A stretch of 64,000 bases of DNA from Planctomycetota bacterium (GCA_024229395.1 JAAESM010000003.1:37401-101400); one strand, 5' to 3'. Counted from the first letter of the stretch, positions 1 through 9,995 are shown. Program-made: numbers and translations. The notes: generated from the sequence alone by a model not told the origin.

Positions 1-545
1 TGTTGTTCCGCTGCGAGTTGTGCTGGCGAGACCGGACGCAGCAAGGCGCCAACGGCGAAGACTGCCAGGCCAACTAGTCCGACAACGGCGACCACGCCAC
101 TGCAAGCGCAGGACATCATCCAACCGAAACGCGTACGCGCCAAGAAATACAGGACGGCATACACCACCAAGCTACCGAGCAACACAGCACCGAAGGTCAT
201 CAAGGCGGCAGGGCTGGTGGTGCGCGTGCTTGGGGACATCCAGCCGAAGCGTGCTTCGATCACACAGACCACCGCGACCGCACCGGCTAAGATCAAGATG
301 CCAAGGTGTAGGTTGTAGTTGCTCTCACGCGCCTTCTTGGTGGACAGCAAAGGCAGCACCAAAGCGCACAGCAAACCCAGCCCTGCGCCAACGCCGAGGT
401 AGCTAGGAAGCAGACGGGCCCATAGGGCGGAATCGGTTTGGTAGGGGAAGTCGGCGAAAACTACGCAGGCTTCCAAGAGGCTGGCCCAACCGGCCAAACA
501 ACCGCCCATGAGAGCACCCTGGAGGAGGTTCTTGGCGTTCATCAT
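1..545 (-). CDS. membrane-anchored sulfatase-fold protein, N-terminal part (runs off the window)
   Basis: The reading frame opens at ATG 545 and stays open to base 1, so only the first ~181 residues are present. They form a hydrophobic domain of several membrane segments with the motif GGCLAGWASLLEA. This closely matches the start of the complete protein at 2237-4444 (GACLAGWASLVEA) and shares the following PYQTD and LLP-Y elements, so the two are paralogs. The catalytic sulfatase-fold domain would lie beyond the window edge. The start overlaps the stop of the gene at 545-886 as TAATG, so the two are probably translationally coupled. An alternative ATG lies at 551. Confidence 0.75.
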   Translation of the reverse strand, partial: MMNAKNLLQGALMGGCLAGWASLLEACVVFADFPYQTDSALWARLLPSYLGVGAGLGLLCALVLPLLSTKKARESNYNLHLGILILAGAVAVVCVIEARFGWMSPSTRTTSPAALMTFGAVLLGSLVVYAVLYFLARTRFGWMMSCACSGVVAVVGLVGLAVFAVGALLRPVSPAQLAAEQ

Positions 546-886
546 TACCATGATAAATAGGCAAAGGAGCCGTCGCAATCACCCCAAAATCGCACGCTTT
601 CGTTGGAATATTCAAGTTCCGCCAGCTTTTGCCGTAGTTGGGATAGGATGAGGGCTTTCATCAAGCCAGCGCCTTTCAAATCGAAACTCGATAAGGTCAG
701 GCGATTCGGCACTACCTTGACCCTTGCGGTCAAAGTCACAGCTCCGATCATGGGTGCGCGTCCCTGCAGGACAAGCTGTTCGTGATCGAGCTCTAAACTG
801 CTGATTTCCACGCCTTTGGGCATCAAGCTGGCCAAAGCTTGGCGGAAATCAGGAAGTTCGAGGTTAATCTGGACCTGCATGTGCAT
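545..886 (-). CDS. conserved hypothetical small protein (113 aa)
   Basis: A short soluble protein starting MHMQVQINLELPDF, without signal peptide or membrane segment. I do not recognise the family. Its alternating polar and hydrophobic strands (LVLQGRAPMIGAVTLTARVKVV) suggest a beta-rich domain followed by a C-terminal helix. The start at 886 is preferred because the longer frame upstream overlaps the divergent VWA gene and has atypical composition. It sits directly upstream of, and coupled to, the sulfatase-fold paralog at 1-545, so it may work with it. Confidence 0.55.
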   Translation of the reverse strand: MHMQVQINLELPDFRQALASLMPKGVEISSLELDHEQLVLQGRAPMIGAVTLTARVKVVPNRLTLSSFDLKGAGLMKALILSQLRQKLAELEYSNESVRFWGDCDGSFAYLSW

Positions 887-908
887 ACTGTAGGTGTACC
901 TCCCGTTG

Positions 909-2222
909 ATGTCTTTGCCCGGATCCGCTCTTGTTGCCGCCACCTTGATGGCCACCACCCTGCTGCCTAGCTCTTTGCAGGCACAAGGCGGGCGTACAGG
1001 CCGACGCGTGCCCGAGCCTAGCCACCAAGCTCTTGTTGCCCAGCTACGCGATCCCAAGCAAGACGGCGCGACTCGTATGCGCTCCTTGGCCATGCTTGCC
1101 TACAAGAGCCGATCGCTGAACTTCAAAGATGTCAGCTCGGTGCATCATCTTGCCCGCGGCATCTACCTCGCTGATTACGCACGCTGCCTGGGCTTGTGCG
1201 GTGCTGAAGCCCTGCCGGAGTTGCTGTCGCTGCGCGTCAAGCGCGATGAAGACGCAGCCGCCGAGGTCCTCTATGCGCGAGTCAAGTTGGATCCTGAAGG
1301 TGTTTCTCTGGCGTTGACAACCTTGCGCAATCGTAAGGCAAAAGACTTGGTGCGCGTTGCCGCCTTGCGTGCGCTTGCTGATTTGAAGTCACCTTTCGCC
1401 TTGGTCGAAGCCTTGCGCCGCTTGGACATGGAGTCCGGCGCCCTGCTGTTCGAATGCCTGGCGATTCTGCGCCGCAATCCGAGCGATGATCAGATCCCTT
1501 ATCTGATCGACTTGATGAGCACATCCACAGGTCGACCCGCCAATGAAGCCGTGGCCATGCTGCAAAGTATCACTGGCTATCGCATCGCCAACGACCCGCG
1601 TACCTGGAAGCACTTCTATCTCAAGCACAAGGCCGACGGCACACCGTTCCGCCGTGAGAGTGATGGCAGCACCGAGGAATCCAGCCTGTCTTATATGGGC
1701 GTGCCGATCTTCAGCGACCGTATTGCATTCGCCATCGACTCCTCTGGTTCCATGAATGAACGCATGGGTGACACCAGTGGCGACACTCGTTCGACCCGCG
1801 CCAACAATGAGCTGATCCACTTGCTGCCGCGTCTACCCGAAGAGGCACAGTTCAATGTGTTGTTCTTCGATGGCGAGGTCCATTCCTTCGCCGACGGCTT
1901 AATCCCGATCGACCCAGAGGTGCAGGCTTCCGTTGGTGAGTTCTGCTTGGAGAACCTCCCCGATGGCGGCACCAATATCTTTGCGGCTCTTGATTCCGCC
2001 TTCAGTCAAGAAGGTGTGGAGGAAATCGTGCTGCTGACCGATGGCTCACCATCGATGGGGGAGTTGATCGAGCCGATCGAAATTCTTGCGCGTGTGCAAC
2101 GCTACAACCGTTGGCGCGGCGTGCGCGTTAGTGCGGTGGCTTTACGTGCGCCGGCGAAATCCCATGCCTTCCTCAATCGCTTAGCGAGGGAGAATCAAGG
2201 CGTGTGTAAGGTGCTGCGTTAA
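909..2222 (+). CDS. secreted HEAT-repeat and VWA-domain protein
   Basis: The start at ATG 909 gives a clear signal peptide ending near LQAQ; a GTG at 894 is the alternative. The middle (roughly residues 40-220) consists of helical repeats resembling HEAT repeats, with stretches such as AAAEVLYARVKLDPEGVSLA. The C-terminal half is a von Willebrand A domain with a complete MIDAS-type motif DSSGSM, then LLTDGSPS. It is likely an exported metal-dependent adhesion or scaffold protein. It is transcribed divergently from the small gene at 545-886 and converges on the sulfatase-fold gene at 2237. Substrate or partner is unknown. Confidence 0.75.
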   Translation: MSLPGSALVAATLMATTLLPSSLQAQGGRTGRRVPEPSHQALVAQLRDPKQDGATRMRSLAMLAYKSRSLNFKDVSSVHHLARGIYLADYARCLGLCGAEALPELLSLRVKRDEDAAAEVLYARVKLDPEGVSLALTTLRNRKAKDLVRVAALRALADLKSPFALVEALRRLDMESGALLFECLAILRRNPSDDQIPYLIDLMSTSTGRPANEAVAMLQSITGYRIANDPRTWKHFYLKHKADGTPFRRESDGSTEESSLSYMGVPIFSDRIAFAIDSSGSMNERMGDTSGDTRSTRANNELIHLLPRLPEEAQFNVLFFDGEVHSFADGLIPIDPEVQASVGEFCLENLPDGGTNIFAALDSAFSQEGVEEIVLLTDGSPSMGELIEPIEILARVQRYNRWRGVRVSAVALRAPAKSHAFLNRLARENQGVCKVLR

Positions 2223-2236
2223 GCGCGCAACCTGGC

Positions 2237-4444
2237 TTAGCGCTTGCCGCTGACCGCCTCGAAGGGCGGCAGGCCAATGCGTTCCTTGGCTTTTGTCGCA
2301 TCGCCGACGAAGCCGCCGACATAGCCTGTTTCCTCGATCTCTTGCTGGGTCATGCCCGCAGTATCGATGGGTTTCTTGCTGCGGCCGCCACCTTTGCCAG
2401 ACACGGCACGCAACCAAGCGAGGTGACCGGTGAGCAACTCACGTGCGACCACATGCGATGTGATCTGCTGGTCGAAACGCTTCTCGAGGAAGTTGGCGCG
2501 CTTGCGGAAGTCATCAGGGATGACATTCAACATACTGGCTTGCTCGGTTGGGTCGTTCGGGATGTCAATGTAGGAACGATCGCCATCGCTGTACATATAC
2601 AGCTTGTCTTGTGGCGTGCGGATGACGTCGACCGAACGCAGGTACTCCGCCAACACGAAATCGTATGGATCTTCCGGGCTCCACTCGAGGAAGCTCATCA
2701 GGTAAGCCGCCGGGTTTGAGTAATGCGCCATCACCAAGTCACGTGCAGCAGGGCCATTCTCTTGCATGGTGGCAAGCTGGCTGACGCCTTCCAGGGCCAT
2801 GATCTCGACGCTCGGTGGCATTGCGAAACCGCGGTGTTGCTCAAGGATGTCAAGCACGGTCGGGAATATGTCGATCGTCGAAGCCAAGGACTCGACTCGG
2901 CGGTTCGATGGTATCTGCGCTGGGTAACGCATGATTAACGGAACATGCAGCAGGTAATCTGAGAGTGAAAGTTGATGACCGATGCGGCCATCGATCTCAC
3001 CGAACTCTTCGCCGTGGTCGGCGGTGATGATGATCAGGGTGTCTTCTTTGACGCCCATCTGCTCAAGGCCATCGAAGAGGCGACCGAGCAGCCCATCTTG
3101 GTAGAGGATCTCGGCGTCGTAGAGGGCTTCGTAAAGAACCATCTCTTCTGGCGTGAGCGTGGTCAGGCTTTGCAATACTTCGCGGTGCAGGAGCACGTCG
3201 GAACGTAGCGTGGGAGGTTTGGTCGTTGCGACATCGATGCCTTCTGGCAGGAAGGTCGACCAGAACTCTTCCGGTGGCTCGTAAGGATCGTGCGCCTCAT
3301 TCAAGTTCATGAACATGAAGAAAGGCTTGTCGGTATTGCGATCGCTATCAAGCCAATCCAAGGCGGTATCGACCACGCGCGAGCCACCCTTGTCGGTGAA
3401 CTCATGTGGGTCTAGGCCGAACTTCTCGCGGTAACGATCCCAGAAACGCTTGACCAGGAATGTGTCGCGCAGGTTCAACTCAGAGAAGTCGAAATAAGAA
3501 GCGAAGCCTTGCACCAATCCGGTCTCGGCGGTGAGCCAAGCTTTTTGGGAAGCGCCAACCGTCTCATAACCGAGGCGGTTCATTTCCTCCGCCATGGTGT
3601 GGAAGTCATAGCGCGCTTGGTTTGCCAGGCTTGCCAGGCCATCGCTGAGGCGCGGATGCTCCCAACCAGTGCCGTGGTTGTTCGGCAGCAAGCCACTGAA
3701 GATCGAGGCATGTGAAGGCAAGGTCCATGGTGCAGCCGAGAAGTTGTTCTCGAACAAGGCGCCTTCACTGGCGAGTTCATCTAAGCGCGGGCTGGTCTCG
3801 CGCTCGTAGCCGTAGCTGCTCAAGTGGGCCGCGGCGACGGTATCCAGCACGATCAGCAGCACGTTGGGGGCACCAGCTGGGGCAACTGCCGCGGAATCAG
3901 GCATGGATTCCTTTGCCGGCGATGTAGGCAGCGCTAAAGAGATGCCGGCCATTAGCAGCAAAGCCACAATGCTGATGTTGGCCGCGGCTTGGCTGAAAAG
4001 CGCATTCATTTGCCTAGCGATGAACTTGCGGCCGAGGAAGGCCAAGACCACGAAGCAGACCAAGCCGCCAACTAGGATTTGCGCGAACAGAAACAGGGCG
4101 CCAGGGGAGATGGTGCGGACTGCAGAAGGCAGCCACGTCATGCGGGCTGTGAGCAGGAACACCAAGGTGCAACCAGAGATCAGGATCAGCAGGCCGAGCA
4201 AGGTGCGTCGTTGTGGACGCTCTGCCTGCTTCGGGAAAACGAAAGGCAGAATCAAGCCGCAGCCGAATCCGATTGCTGCACCAATCAATAAGTAGGTTGG
4301 CAGCAGACTGGTCCAAACCACAGGGTCAGTTTGGTAGGGGTAGGCGGAATAGAGGAAGAATGCCTCGACCAAACTGGCCCATCCGGCCAAACAGGCACCC
4401 AATACGACACCGTGCAGGAGGTAGTAAACCTTCATGACAGCCAT
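2237..4444 (-). CDS. membrane-anchored sulfatase-fold hydrolase/transferase
   Basis: A 735-residue protein. Residues ~1-170 carry about five hydrophobic segments. From ~190 an alkaline-phosphatase/sulfatase fold follows, with the first metal motif NVLLIVLDT (Asp201), a later ITADHGEEFGE metal motif and a histidine in GRIGHQ. The nucleophile position reads WTLPSH (Thr241) rather than the C/S-x-P-S-R motif that is converted to formylglycine in true sulfatases. That suggests a phosphoesterase or phosphoethanolamine/glycerol-phosphate-transferase-like chemistry. ATG 4435 is an alternative start. Divergent from the MDR gene at 4483, with a 38-bp intergenic gap. The gene at 1-545 is a paralog. Confidence 0.75.
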   Translation of the reverse strand: MAVMKVYYLLHGVVLGACLAGWASLVEAFFLYSAYPYQTDPVVWTSLLPTYLLIGAAIGFGCGLILPFVFPKQAERPQRRTLLGLLILISGCTLVFLLTARMTWLPSAVRTISPGALFLFAQILVGGLVCFVVLAFLGRKFIARQMNALFSQAAANISIVALLLMAGISLALPTSPAKESMPDSAAVAPAGAPNVLLIVLDTVAAAHLSSYGYERETSPRLDELASEGALFENNFSAAPWTLPSHASIFSGLLPNNHGTGWEHPRLSDGLASLANQARYDFHTMAEEMNRLGYETVGASQKAWLTAETGLVQGFASYFDFSELNLRDTFLVKRFWDRYREKFGLDPHEFTDKGGSRVVDTALDWLDSDRNTDKPFFMFMNLNEAHDPYEPPEEFWSTFLPEGIDVATTKPPTLRSDVLLHREVLQSLTTLTPEEMVLYEALYDAEILYQDGLLGRLFDGLEQMGVKEDTLIIITADHGEEFGEIDGRIGHQLSLSDYLLHVPLIMRYPAQIPSNRRVESLASTIDIFPTVLDILEQHRGFAMPPSVEIMALEGVSQLATMQENGPAARDLVMAHYSNPAAYLMSFLEWSPEDPYDFVLAEYLRSVDVIRTPQDKLYMYSDGDRSYIDIPNDPTEQASMLNVIPDDFRKRANFLEKRFDQQITSHVVARELLTGHLAWLRAVSGKGGGRSKKPIDTAGMTQQEIEETGYVGGFVGDATKAKERIGLPPFEAVSGKR

Positions 4445-4482
4445 TATAGGTTGAGACCAATGCTCGGAGTTATCATTCGATT

Positions 4483-5520
4483 ATGAAGGCAGTTAGAGTT
4501 CATGAGCATGGTGGCTACGAGGTCTTGCGGATTGAGGACATTCCAATTCCGGAGCCAGGTCCGGGGCAGGTGCGCATCAAGGTCGCATGGGCAGCCTTGA
4601 ATCATTTGGATGTTTGGGTTCGGCGCGGGGTTCCGGGACATCGGTTTCCATTGCCAATCACACCGGGGTGCGACTTCAGTGGTACGGTCGATCAAGCGGG
4701 TTTGGGAGCAGAAAAATGGCAGAATGGCCAACGTGTGACCGTAGCACCTGGATATACATCCTCTGACAGTTGTGAATCTGCGGCTGGGCAACACAATCTG
4801 GCCCGCGACTATGGCATCTATGGCGAGACCTGCGATGGCGGCAATGCTGAATACGCCATTGTCAATGCGGAGAACCTCATCGCCGTGCCCGACGACTACC
4901 CACTAGATCTGGCCGCCGCCTTCCCGCTGACCTACCTCACCGCCTGGCATATGTTGGTCGACCGTTGCCAGGTGCAGCCTGGCGACAGGGTCTTGATCCA
5001 TGCCGCAGGCAGTGGTGTTTCTGTTGCCGCCACCCAGATTGCCAAGTTGCACGGCGCGGATGTGATGGTAACTGCCGGTAGCGCTGAAAAGTGTGCCTTG
5101 GGGTTGGAGAATGGTGCAGATACGGCAGTAAATTACCGTGAAGATGACTGGAGTGCAGCCGCCAAGACTTGGACTGGCAAGCGTGGCCTGGACATCATCG
5201 TCGATCATGTGGGGGTGGATACGCTGCCGAAGGGGGTGTGGGCGCTGGCGAAAGGCGGGCGAATTGTCACTTGTGGCGTCACTTCTGGAGCAGAAATGCA
5301 GCTGAATTTTGCACCAATTTTTTTCAAGAGCCTCAGTATTCTCGGCAGCACCATGGGCGGGCTTGGAGAATTAAAGAAAGTCTCAGAACTTGTTTTTTCA
5401 GGGAAGCTGACCCCCATCGTGGCAAAACGACACAAAATGGACCAAATTTCCGAGGCCCATCGAGCCCTGGATGATCGTCGGGGATTCGGAAAGCAACTGT
5501 TGCAAGTGAAATATAATTAA
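4483..5520 (+). CDS. MDR-superfamily NAD(P)-dependent oxidoreductase (quinone oxidoreductase/alcohol dehydrogenase type)
   Basis: 345 residues in the normal size range. The N-terminal GroES-like domain has EPGPGQVRIKV and HLDVWVRRG; the Rossmann domain has the nucleotide-binding run VLIHAAGSGVSVAATQIAK. The region that normally holds the four structural-zinc cysteines contains only one (SDSCESAAGQ), so a structural zinc is unlikely. A zinc-independent quinone- or enone-reductase-like activity is more probable. Substrate cannot be told from sequence. It lies alone between a divergent sulfatase-fold gene and the cbb3 locus. Confidence 0.8.
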   Translation: MKAVRVHEHGGYEVLRIEDIPIPEPGPGQVRIKVAWAALNHLDVWVRRGVPGHRFPLPITPGCDFSGTVDQAGLGAEKWQNGQRVTVAPGYTSSDSCESAAGQHNLARDYGIYGETCDGGNAEYAIVNAENLIAVPDDYPLDLAAAFPLTYLTAWHMLVDRCQVQPGDRVLIHAAGSGVSVAATQIAKLHGADVMVTAGSAEKCALGLENGADTAVNYREDDWSAAAKTWTGKRGLDIIVDHVGVDTLPKGVWALAKGGRIVTCGVTSGAEMQLNFAPIFFKSLSILGSTMGGLGELKKVSELVFSGKLTPIVAKRHKMDQISEAHRALDDRRGFGKQLLQVKYN

Positions 5521-5580
5521 CTCGATTTATCCTCTGCTATCATTCCCGGCAAAATCGCTCCCGATTAACCCCGGATTGAC

Positions 5581-7761
5581 ATGTCAAACAGCAACCAGTC
5601 AGCTGACCCTGGCGTCATGGAGAGATTCTCCTACAACGACGACATCGTCCGCAAATTCGTATTCGCAAGTATTGGATGGGGGGTCGTTGGCCTCCTTGTG
5701 GGCGTCATCATCGCTCTCCAGTTGGCGGATTCCCGCTTTAACCTAGGACTTGAATGGACATCGTTCGGTCGCTTGCGTCCACTGCACACCAACGCAGTGA
5801 TTTTCGCTTTCGCCGGCAATGGCATTTTCGCCGCGGTCTACTACTCGACCCAGCGACTCGTTAAGGCCAGATTGTTCAGCGATCTCTTGTCGAAGATTCA
5901 CTTCTGGGGATGGCAAGCGATCATTGTTTCGGCCGCCCTCAGTTTCCCGTTTGGGTTTACCACAGGTAAAGAGTACGCCGAACTCGAATGGCCAATCGAC
6001 ATCGCCATCACCTTGATCTGGGTGGTCTTCGCTTGGAACTTCTTCGGAACGTTGGCCAAGCGTCGCGAGCGTCACCTTTATGTGGCGATCTGGTTCTACA
6101 TTGCGACCATCATCGCGATCGCTGTCTTGCACATCTTCAACAGCTTGGCAATTCCAGCTGGTGTAATGAAGTCTTACTCGCTGTACGCCGGTGTCGAAGA
6201 CGCCTTCATGCAGTGGTGGTATGGCCACAACGCGGTGGCCTTCTTCCTGACCACACCATTCCTCGGCTTGATGTACTACTTCTTGCCGAAGGCCGCTGGT
6301 CGCCCGGTGTTCAGCTATAAGCTGTCCATCTTGCACTTCTGGTCGCTGGTCTTCATCTACATCTGGGCCGGCCCTCACCACCTGCATTACACCGCACTAC
6401 CGGAATGGGCTTCAACCCTCGGTATGTTGTTCTCGGTCATGCTGTGGATGCCATCTTGGGGTGGTATGTTGAACGGTCTGTTGACCCTGCGTGGTGCTTG
6501 GAACCGCGTTGCAACTGATCCGATCCTGAAGTTCTTCGTCGTCGGCATCACCTTCTACGGCATGTCGACTTTCGAAGGTCCATTGCTGTCGATCAAGGCG
6601 GTGAACTCGCTGAGTCACTACACCGACTGGACCATCGCGCACGTGCACGCTGGTGCCCTCGGCTGGGTAGGCTTCATGGTCTACGGCATGGTCTACTGGC
6701 TCATGCCTAAGCTGTTCCAGACCAAGGTCGCTAAGCCTGGTTGGGTCAACCTGCACTTCTGGTTGGCAACGGTCGGCATCGTGTTCTATATCGTTGCGAT
6801 CTACATCGCCGGTTTGAGCCAAGGCCTTATGTGGCGCGCCTTCACTGCCGAAGGTTACCTGCAGTACCCTGACTTCCTTCAGACCGTCACCAACCTGAAC
6901 TCGATGTACTGGTTGCGTGTCGTTGGTGGTGCCCTCTACTTGGGTGGAGCTGTGCTCGGTGGCATCAACTTGCTGCTCACCTGGAAGGCTCGTCCGGCTA
7001 CTTACGAGGTCCCTGTCTACGAGGCACCTGCCTTGGCCAAGGGTTACAAAGACGCTCCTTCAAAGGGTGGCTTCATGGCCATGAACTGGCACCGCAGCTG
7101 GGAAGGCAAGCCTTTCAAGTTCACCGTCTGGGTCGTCATTGGTGTGGTCTCTGCTTCGTTGTTCGAGATCATCCCGACCTTCATCATCGAGAAGAACGTA
7201 CCGACCATCGCTTCGGTCAAACCCTACTCGCCACTCGAGTTGGCCGGCCGTGACATCTACATCGCCGAAGGTTGCTACAACTGCCACTCGCAGATGGTGC
7301 GTCCGCTGCACTTCGAGACCGAGCGCTTCGGTGAATACTCGAAGGCTGGTGAGTTCGTCTACGATCACCCGTTCCAGTGGGGTTCACGCCGCATCGGTCC
7401 AGACCTGCACCGCGTCGGCAGCCGCCCGCTGACTGCAGGTTGGCACTTGCGTCACTTCGATAACCCGCAGGAGACTTCGCCTGGCACCATGATGCCGAGC
7501 TACAAGCACCTGCTGAAGAAGGATCTCGATTACGACGTCATTCCACGTCGCATGACCGCGCTGAAGAGCATTGGTGTTCCTTACAGCGAAGAGGAAATCC
7601 TCGGTGCAGTGGAACACGCTACCGCTCAATCCGCCGCCGTCGCTAGCCAACTGAATGGTGAGAACCTGACTGGCTTCGAGAACAAACGCGTGACTGCCAT
7701 GATCGCTTACCTACAGCGACTCGGCACCGACATCACCAAGGGTGATGGGGAGGCACAGTAA
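5581..7761 (+). CDS. ccoNO: cbb3-type cytochrome c oxidase, fused subunits I and II (CcoN-CcoO)
   Basis: One 726-residue polypeptide joins the heme-copper catalytic subunit CcoN to the monoheme cytochrome subunit CcoO. Residues 1 to ~475 carry the many membrane helices and conserved histidines of subunit I ([31 protein letters not shown]). A linker leads to a single membrane anchor near 505-535 and then the CcoO heme c motif Cys565-x2-Cys568-His569 within [14 protein letters not shown]. This is the terminal oxygen reductase of the inner membrane, typically of high oxygen affinity. It heads the locus; ccoQ starts at its stop codon (TAATG). Confidence 0.95.
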   Translation: MSNSNQSADPGVMERFSYNDDIVRKFVFASIGWGVVGLLVGVIIALQLADSRFNLGLEWTSFGRLRPLHTNAVIFAFAGNGIFAAVYYSTQRLVKARLFSDLLSKIHFWGWQAIIVSAALSFPFGFTTGKEYAELEWPIDIAITLIWVVFAWNFFGTLAKRRERHLYVAIWFYIATIIAIAVLHIFNSLAIPAGVMKSYSLYAGVEDAFMQWWYGHNAVAFFLTTPFLGLMYYFLPKAAGRPVFSYKLSILHFWSLVFIYIWAGPHHLHYTALPEWASTLGMLFSVMLWMPSWGGMLNGLLTLRGAWNRVATDPILKFFVVGITFYGMSTFEGPLLSIKAVNSLSHYTDWTIAHVHAGALGWVGFMVYGMVYWLMPKLFQTKVAKPGWVNLHFWLATVGIVFYIVAIYIAGLSQGLMWRAFTAEGYLQYPDFLQTVTNLNSMYWLRVVGGALYLGGAVLGGINLLLTWKARPATYEVPVYEAPALAKGYKDAPSKGGFMAMNWHRSWEGKPFKFTVWVVIGVVSASLFEIIPTFIIEKNVPTIASVKPYSPLELAGRDIYIAEGCYNCHSQMVRPLHFETERFGEYSKAGEFVYDHPFQWGSRRIGPDLHRVGSRPLTAGWHLRHFDNPQETSPGTMMPSYKHLLKKDLDYDVIPRRMTALKSIGVPYSEEEILGAVEHATAQSAAVASQLNGENLTGFENKRVTAMIAYLQRLGTDITKGDGEAQ

Positions 7762-7955
7762 TGGAATTCGACATCACTGTCCTCAAGCAGATTTCACTTC
7801 TGATGTTCTTCTTGTTCTTCGTCGGGGTCGTCGTGTGGGCATTCGCCTCACACCGCTCCCGTGAATTCAACCACGATGCCGGCTTGCCACTTGATGAAGG
7901 CCGTCCGGTAGGAACTTCGTCCACGGCGGGTGCCGAGGAGTACCGCAATGTCTGA
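7761..7955 (+). CDS. ccoQ: cbb3 oxidase small subunit CcoQ-like
   Basis: A 64-residue protein with one N-terminal membrane helix (LLMFFLFFVGVVVWAFA) followed by SHRSREFN and a polar tail. Size, topology and its place between ccoNO and ccoP match CcoQ/FixQ. Its start overlaps the stop of ccoNO and its end overlaps ccoP by 8 nt. Sequence conservation in this family is weak, so the call rests mostly on position. Confidence 0.8.
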   Translation: MEFDITVLKQISLLMFFLFFVGVVVWAFASHRSREFNHDAGLPLDEGRPVGTSSTAGAEEYRNV

Positions 7956-8547
7956 GAATCCCACCCCTAACACCGATCCTTCAGAAGACATCCTGCTGGA
8001 TCACAATTACGACGGCATCCAGGAATTCGACAACCCCTTGCCGGGTTGGTGGAAAGCCATCTTCTGGGCCACCATCATCTTCTGCGTGCCATACACCTAC
8101 TGGTACCACTTCGCGGATGGCAATGGCGTGTACGACGAGTACGACGCCGCCGTCGCCGCCAAGATGGAGCGTGAAGGCGCTGGCGGACCGGTAGCCGAAG
8201 GCGCCAGTGGTCTAATGGCCTTGATGGATGACCCAACTCACATGGCACGCGGTAAGGCAAAGTACAGCACAATCTGTCTTGCTTGCCACGCTGCTGATGG
8301 CGGTGGAGTCGTGGGACTCGGTCCAAACATGACCGACGATCACTTCAAGAACGTCAAGAAGATCGAAGACATCCTTACCATCATGGAAGATGGCATCCCT
8401 GGAACGGCAATGCTTTCGCAAGCGGCTGCATTGAACCCTGGAGAGATGGCCGATGTCGCGGCTTATGTCGCAAGCCTGCGCGGAACGACGCCCGCGAATC
8501 CGAAAGAACCAGAGGGTGAAGTCATTCCACCCTGGTCCGCGGAATAG
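7948..8547 (+). CDS. ccoP: cbb3 oxidase subunit III, CcoP, with a single heme c
   Basis: The 199-residue protein has the CcoP N-terminal signature (DGIQEFDNPLPGWW) and one membrane helix, then one cytochrome c domain with Cys110-x2-Cys113-His114 (CLACH) and a distal methionine candidate in GTAMLSQ. Canonical CcoP has about 300 residues and two heme c motifs. This one has only one, so electron entry to the oxidase is simplified. Start ATG 7948 is chosen because translation from it begins MSENPTP and leads directly into the conserved region. A strong hairpin terminator follows. Confidence 0.92.
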   Translation: MSENPTPNTDPSEDILLDHNYDGIQEFDNPLPGWWKAIFWATIIFCVPYTYWYHFADGNGVYDEYDAAVAAKMEREGAGGPVAEGASGLMALMDDPTHMARGKAKYSTICLACHAADGGGVVGLGPNMTDDHFKNVKKIEDILTIMEDGIPGTAMLSQAAALNPGEMADVAAYVASLRGTTPANPKEPEGEVIPPWSAE

Positions 8548-8560
8548 GTCTTAAAGAAGC

Positions 8561-8589
8561 AAAGCGCCGGGAACTCTTCCCGGCGCTTT
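8561..8589. terminator. hairpin terminator or attenuator between ccoP and ccoG
   Basis: A perfect 13-bp inverted repeat (8561-8573 with 8577-8589) and a 3-nt loop. It lies 13 nt after the ccoP stop and 27 nt before the ccoG start. There is no long T run, so it may attenuate or stabilise the upstream mRNA rather than fully stop transcription. Confidence 0.6.
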
Positions 8590-8615
8590 GGCTCTAATAG
8601 AGCTGGATACCAGTC

Positions 8616-9995
8616 ATGTCCGATAACTTACTCGAGGCTCCAGAGCGCGTTCTCTCCACGATGAATCCCGATGGCAGCCGCCGCTGGATTCGCCCAAAGT
8701 CCGCGATGGGCAAATGGTGGAAGCGACGTCGTGTGGTTGCATGGTTGTTGATGATCCTGTTCACGGCCGTGCCGTGGATGTCGATCAACGGCAAGCCAGT
8801 CATGTTGTTGGATGTGGTCCATCGCGACTTCATCTTCTTCGGCGTGACCTTCCAACCTACCGAGGTCGTGTTGCTGATGTTGCTGATGCTCGGCATCTTC
8901 ATCAGCATCTTCTTGATCACCTCTTTGCTGGGCCGCGGTTGGTGTGGATGGGCATGTCCACAGACCGTTTATCTCGAGTTTCTTTACCGCCCGATCGAAC
9001 GCCTCGTCGAAGGCAAAGGTACCGGTAAGGCACACACCAAAGTCGCCAAGTGGCGCGTGGCGTTGAAGTACGCCCTTTACTTGGTGTTCTCCTTGCACTT
9101 GGCGAACACCTTTCTTGCCTACTTCGCTGGACCGCAACAAGTGTTGGAATGGTCCTTCGGCGCACCGCAAGAACATATGACGGCCTTCCTAATCGTGATG
9201 CTGGTGACAGCCATGATCATGTATGACTTCTCGAGCTTTCGCGAACAGATGTGCACCCTGGCGTGCCCCTACGCGCGCTTGCAATCCGTACTGTTGGACC
9301 GTGATTCGCTGATTGTCGGTTACGACGAGGAACGCGGCGAACCCCGTGGCAAGAAGAAGGCCAAGGACCGCGGTGAGAACATAGGCGACTGCATCGATTG
9401 CGGTCTGTGTGTGGCGGCTTGCCCGACTGGCATCGATATTCGTGAAGGCCTGCAGTTAGAGTGCATCGCTTGCACCCAATGCATCGATGCCTGCGACACC
9501 GTGATGGACAAGATCAAGCGCCCAACCGGCCTGATCCGTTTCGCCTCCCAGAACACCCTCGCCGGCATCAAGCACAAGATGATGCGCCCGCGCGTGATCA
9601 TCTATCCCTTGGTGCTGATCGGTATCTTCGCTCACTTCATCGTTGGCCTGAACAATCGCGAGATGGGCGAAGCCATGTTCTTGCGCAACCAGTCAGCCGT
9701 GGCAGTACCGACTCCAGATGGCGTGGTGCAGACCGTGATCGTTCGGGTCGATAACCGCGACGACATCCCGCATACCTACAGCATCGAGAGCGTGGAAGGC
9801 GTCGAGATTCTTGGCGCGCAGTTCCCCTTTGAGCTCGAGGCTTATGGCAGTCGCACCATCAACTTGCCGGTGCGCGTCGCTGCCAGCGTTTTTGAGAACA
9901 GTCGTTACACTCTTGAAATGCGCGTTTTCGACGACGTCGAGTTCACGGCCAATCTTCACACTACACTCTTCGCCCCGGCGGTGGCCAATGAATGA
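8616..9995 (+). CDS. ccoG: cbb3 oxidase assembly protein CcoG (polyferredoxin)
   Basis: 459 residues with several membrane helices, the CGWACPQTVYLEF signature, and two clustered Cys motifs typical of [4Fe-4S] ferredoxin domains (CIDCGLCVAACPTGID and CIACTQCIDACD). The periplasmic C-terminal Ig-like domain (FixG C-terminal) is present. In known systems CcoG acts in copper reduction and assembly of the cbb3 oxidase. Its stop overlaps the start of ccoH by 4 nt. Confidence 0.93.
   Translation: MSDNLLEAPERVLSTMNPDGSRRWIRPKSAMGKWWKRRRVVAWLLMILFTAVPWMSINGKPVMLLDVVHRDFIFFGVTFQPTEVVLLMLLMLGIFISIFLITSLLGRGWCGWACPQTVYLEFLYRPIERLVEGKGTGKAHTKVAKWRVALKYALYLVFSLHLANTFLAYFAGPQQVLEWSFGAPQEHMTAFLIVMLVTAMIMYDFSSFREQMCTLACPYARLQSVLLDRDSLIVGYDEERGEPRGKKKAKDRGENIGDCIDCGLCVAACPTGIDIREGLQLECIACTQCIDACDTVMDKIKRPTGLIRFASQNTLAGIKHKMMRPRVIIYPLVLIGIFAHFIVGLNNREMGEAMFLRNQSAVAVPTPDGVVQTVIVRVDNRDDIPHTYSIESVEGVEILGAQFPFELEAYGSRTINLPVRVAASVFENSRYTLEMRVFDDVEFTANLHTTLFAPAVANE

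Noticed and set aside
5521..5580. FNR/Anr box upstream of ccoNO
   Set aside because: No TTGAT-N4-ATCAA or close variant was found in the 60 bp.
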